Shown: positions 63,873 through 64,000 of the stretch, piece after piece
Layout of the letters: each line of letters opens with the position of its first letter
How positions within the stretch are numbered: the first letter of the stretch is position 1
NCBI RefSeq assembly: GCF_021202945.1
Contig: NZ_JAJOYR010000001.1
Location: 1,116,001 to 1,180,000, forward strand
Direction: 5' to 3'
Length of the DNA: 64,000 nt
Origin: Stenotrophomonas sp. SY1
Lineage (GTDB): Bacteria; Pseudomonadota; Gammaproteobacteria; Xanthomonadales; Xanthomonadaceae
Position numbers and translations under genes: made by a program
The notes under the pieces: model-generated
The model's input: only the letters and a program-made list of their open reading frames with translations
Databases searched by the model: none
Told to the model about the DNA's origin: nothing

Positions 63873-64000
63873 GCCGCGCCTGCGTTGTGTCGGATCGGAT
63901 CCTGGCTGGCGGTGCCTGCATGACCGCGCCGACCAGGGTGCGGCGCAGTGTCTCGATGTCGACGGGCTTCACCAGAACGCCGTCCATGCCAGCGGCCAGG
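63862..64000 (-). CDS. Hybrid sensor histidine kinase, C-terminal end (partial)
   Basis: Only the last 45 codons are in the window (in-frame codons from 63999; TGA at 63864-63862). AAGMDGVLVKPVDIETLRRT is the end of a receiver domain with its conserved Lys-Pro. The gene runs off the right edge; by context it is a hybrid kinase feeding the Hpt protein. Confidence 0.75.
   Translation of the reverse strand, partial: LAAGMDGVLVKPVDIETLRRTLVGAVMQAPPARIRSDTTQARHGD

Overview
The window is a 64 kb piece of a high-GC gammaproteobacterial chromosome, almost certainly Xanthomonadaceae and most likely Stenotrophomonas. Three observations support this. Short GTAG-headed palindromes of the type known as SMAG repeats in Stenotrophomonas maltophilia cluster at 46060-46160. 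The ahpC-ahpF-oxyR gene order matches Xanthomonas. An S8 protease of the StmPr type is present. There are about 60 genes, densely packed, many with 4-nt ATGA/GTGA overlaps. I see no transposase, integrase, CRISPR array or rRNA; one tRNA gene (Gln, anticodon TTG) is present. The sequence looks like core chromosome, with repeat-rich intergenic islands as the most variable part.

Left part (1-13.4 kb): a TonB-dependent receptor; a minus-strand operon of porin, CitMHS citrate transporter and PhaB-like reductase, closed by a terminator; and, divergent from it, a TctD/TctE two-component system with an overlapping periplasmic binding protein. Together these look like a tricarboxylate sensing and uptake locus. 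A bidirectional terminator separates it from glnS. Then come a GST-like gene, a DUF2007 gene, msrA and a flavodoxin-like gene.

13.4-25.4 kb: transaldolase, rnk, and the peroxide-defence cluster oxyR-ahpF-ahpC (transcribed ahpC to oxyR, with OxyR-like operators upstream of ahpC). Next are prmC, proline iminopeptidase, a decayed small gene, an unknown gene, and a tightly overlapping four-gene operon (nitroreductase, Xni-like nuclease, Nudix hydrolase, N-formylglutamate amidohydrolase).

25.7-34.2 kb: a DUF1631 protein, then proton-translocating transhydrogenase genes. The first subunit (pntAa) is separated from pntAb-(membrane gene)-pntB by a repeat island and an oppositely oriented ECF sigma/DUF3619/DUF3106 operon. 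An AraC regulator follows.

34.2-44.9 kb: a candidate small RNA, then a cassette of TPR-sulfotransferase, 2-oxoglutarate/Fe(II) oxygenase and a large TonB-dependent receptor, which I consider the most interesting locus. It is followed by a small membrane protein, sufT, ilvE and a secreted S8 protease.

45-54.8 kb: ybaK, a single-domain asparaginase-like protein, a SMAG repeat cluster, a DUF2069 gene, wrbA, a YihY/BrkB membrane protein, a thioredoxin-like lipoprotein, a DUF1851 gene, ppk2, a TPR-OGT glycosyltransferase, and the hemA-prfA operon.

54.9-61.8 kb: the conserved housekeeping run TPR protein-lolB-ispE-tRNA-Gln-prs-rplY-pth-ychF.

61.8-64 kb: a 125-bp tandem repeat carrying DnaA-box sequences, then a phosphorelay locus (NarL-type regulator, membrane-anchored Hpt protein, and the C-terminal end of a hybrid sensor kinase running off the window).
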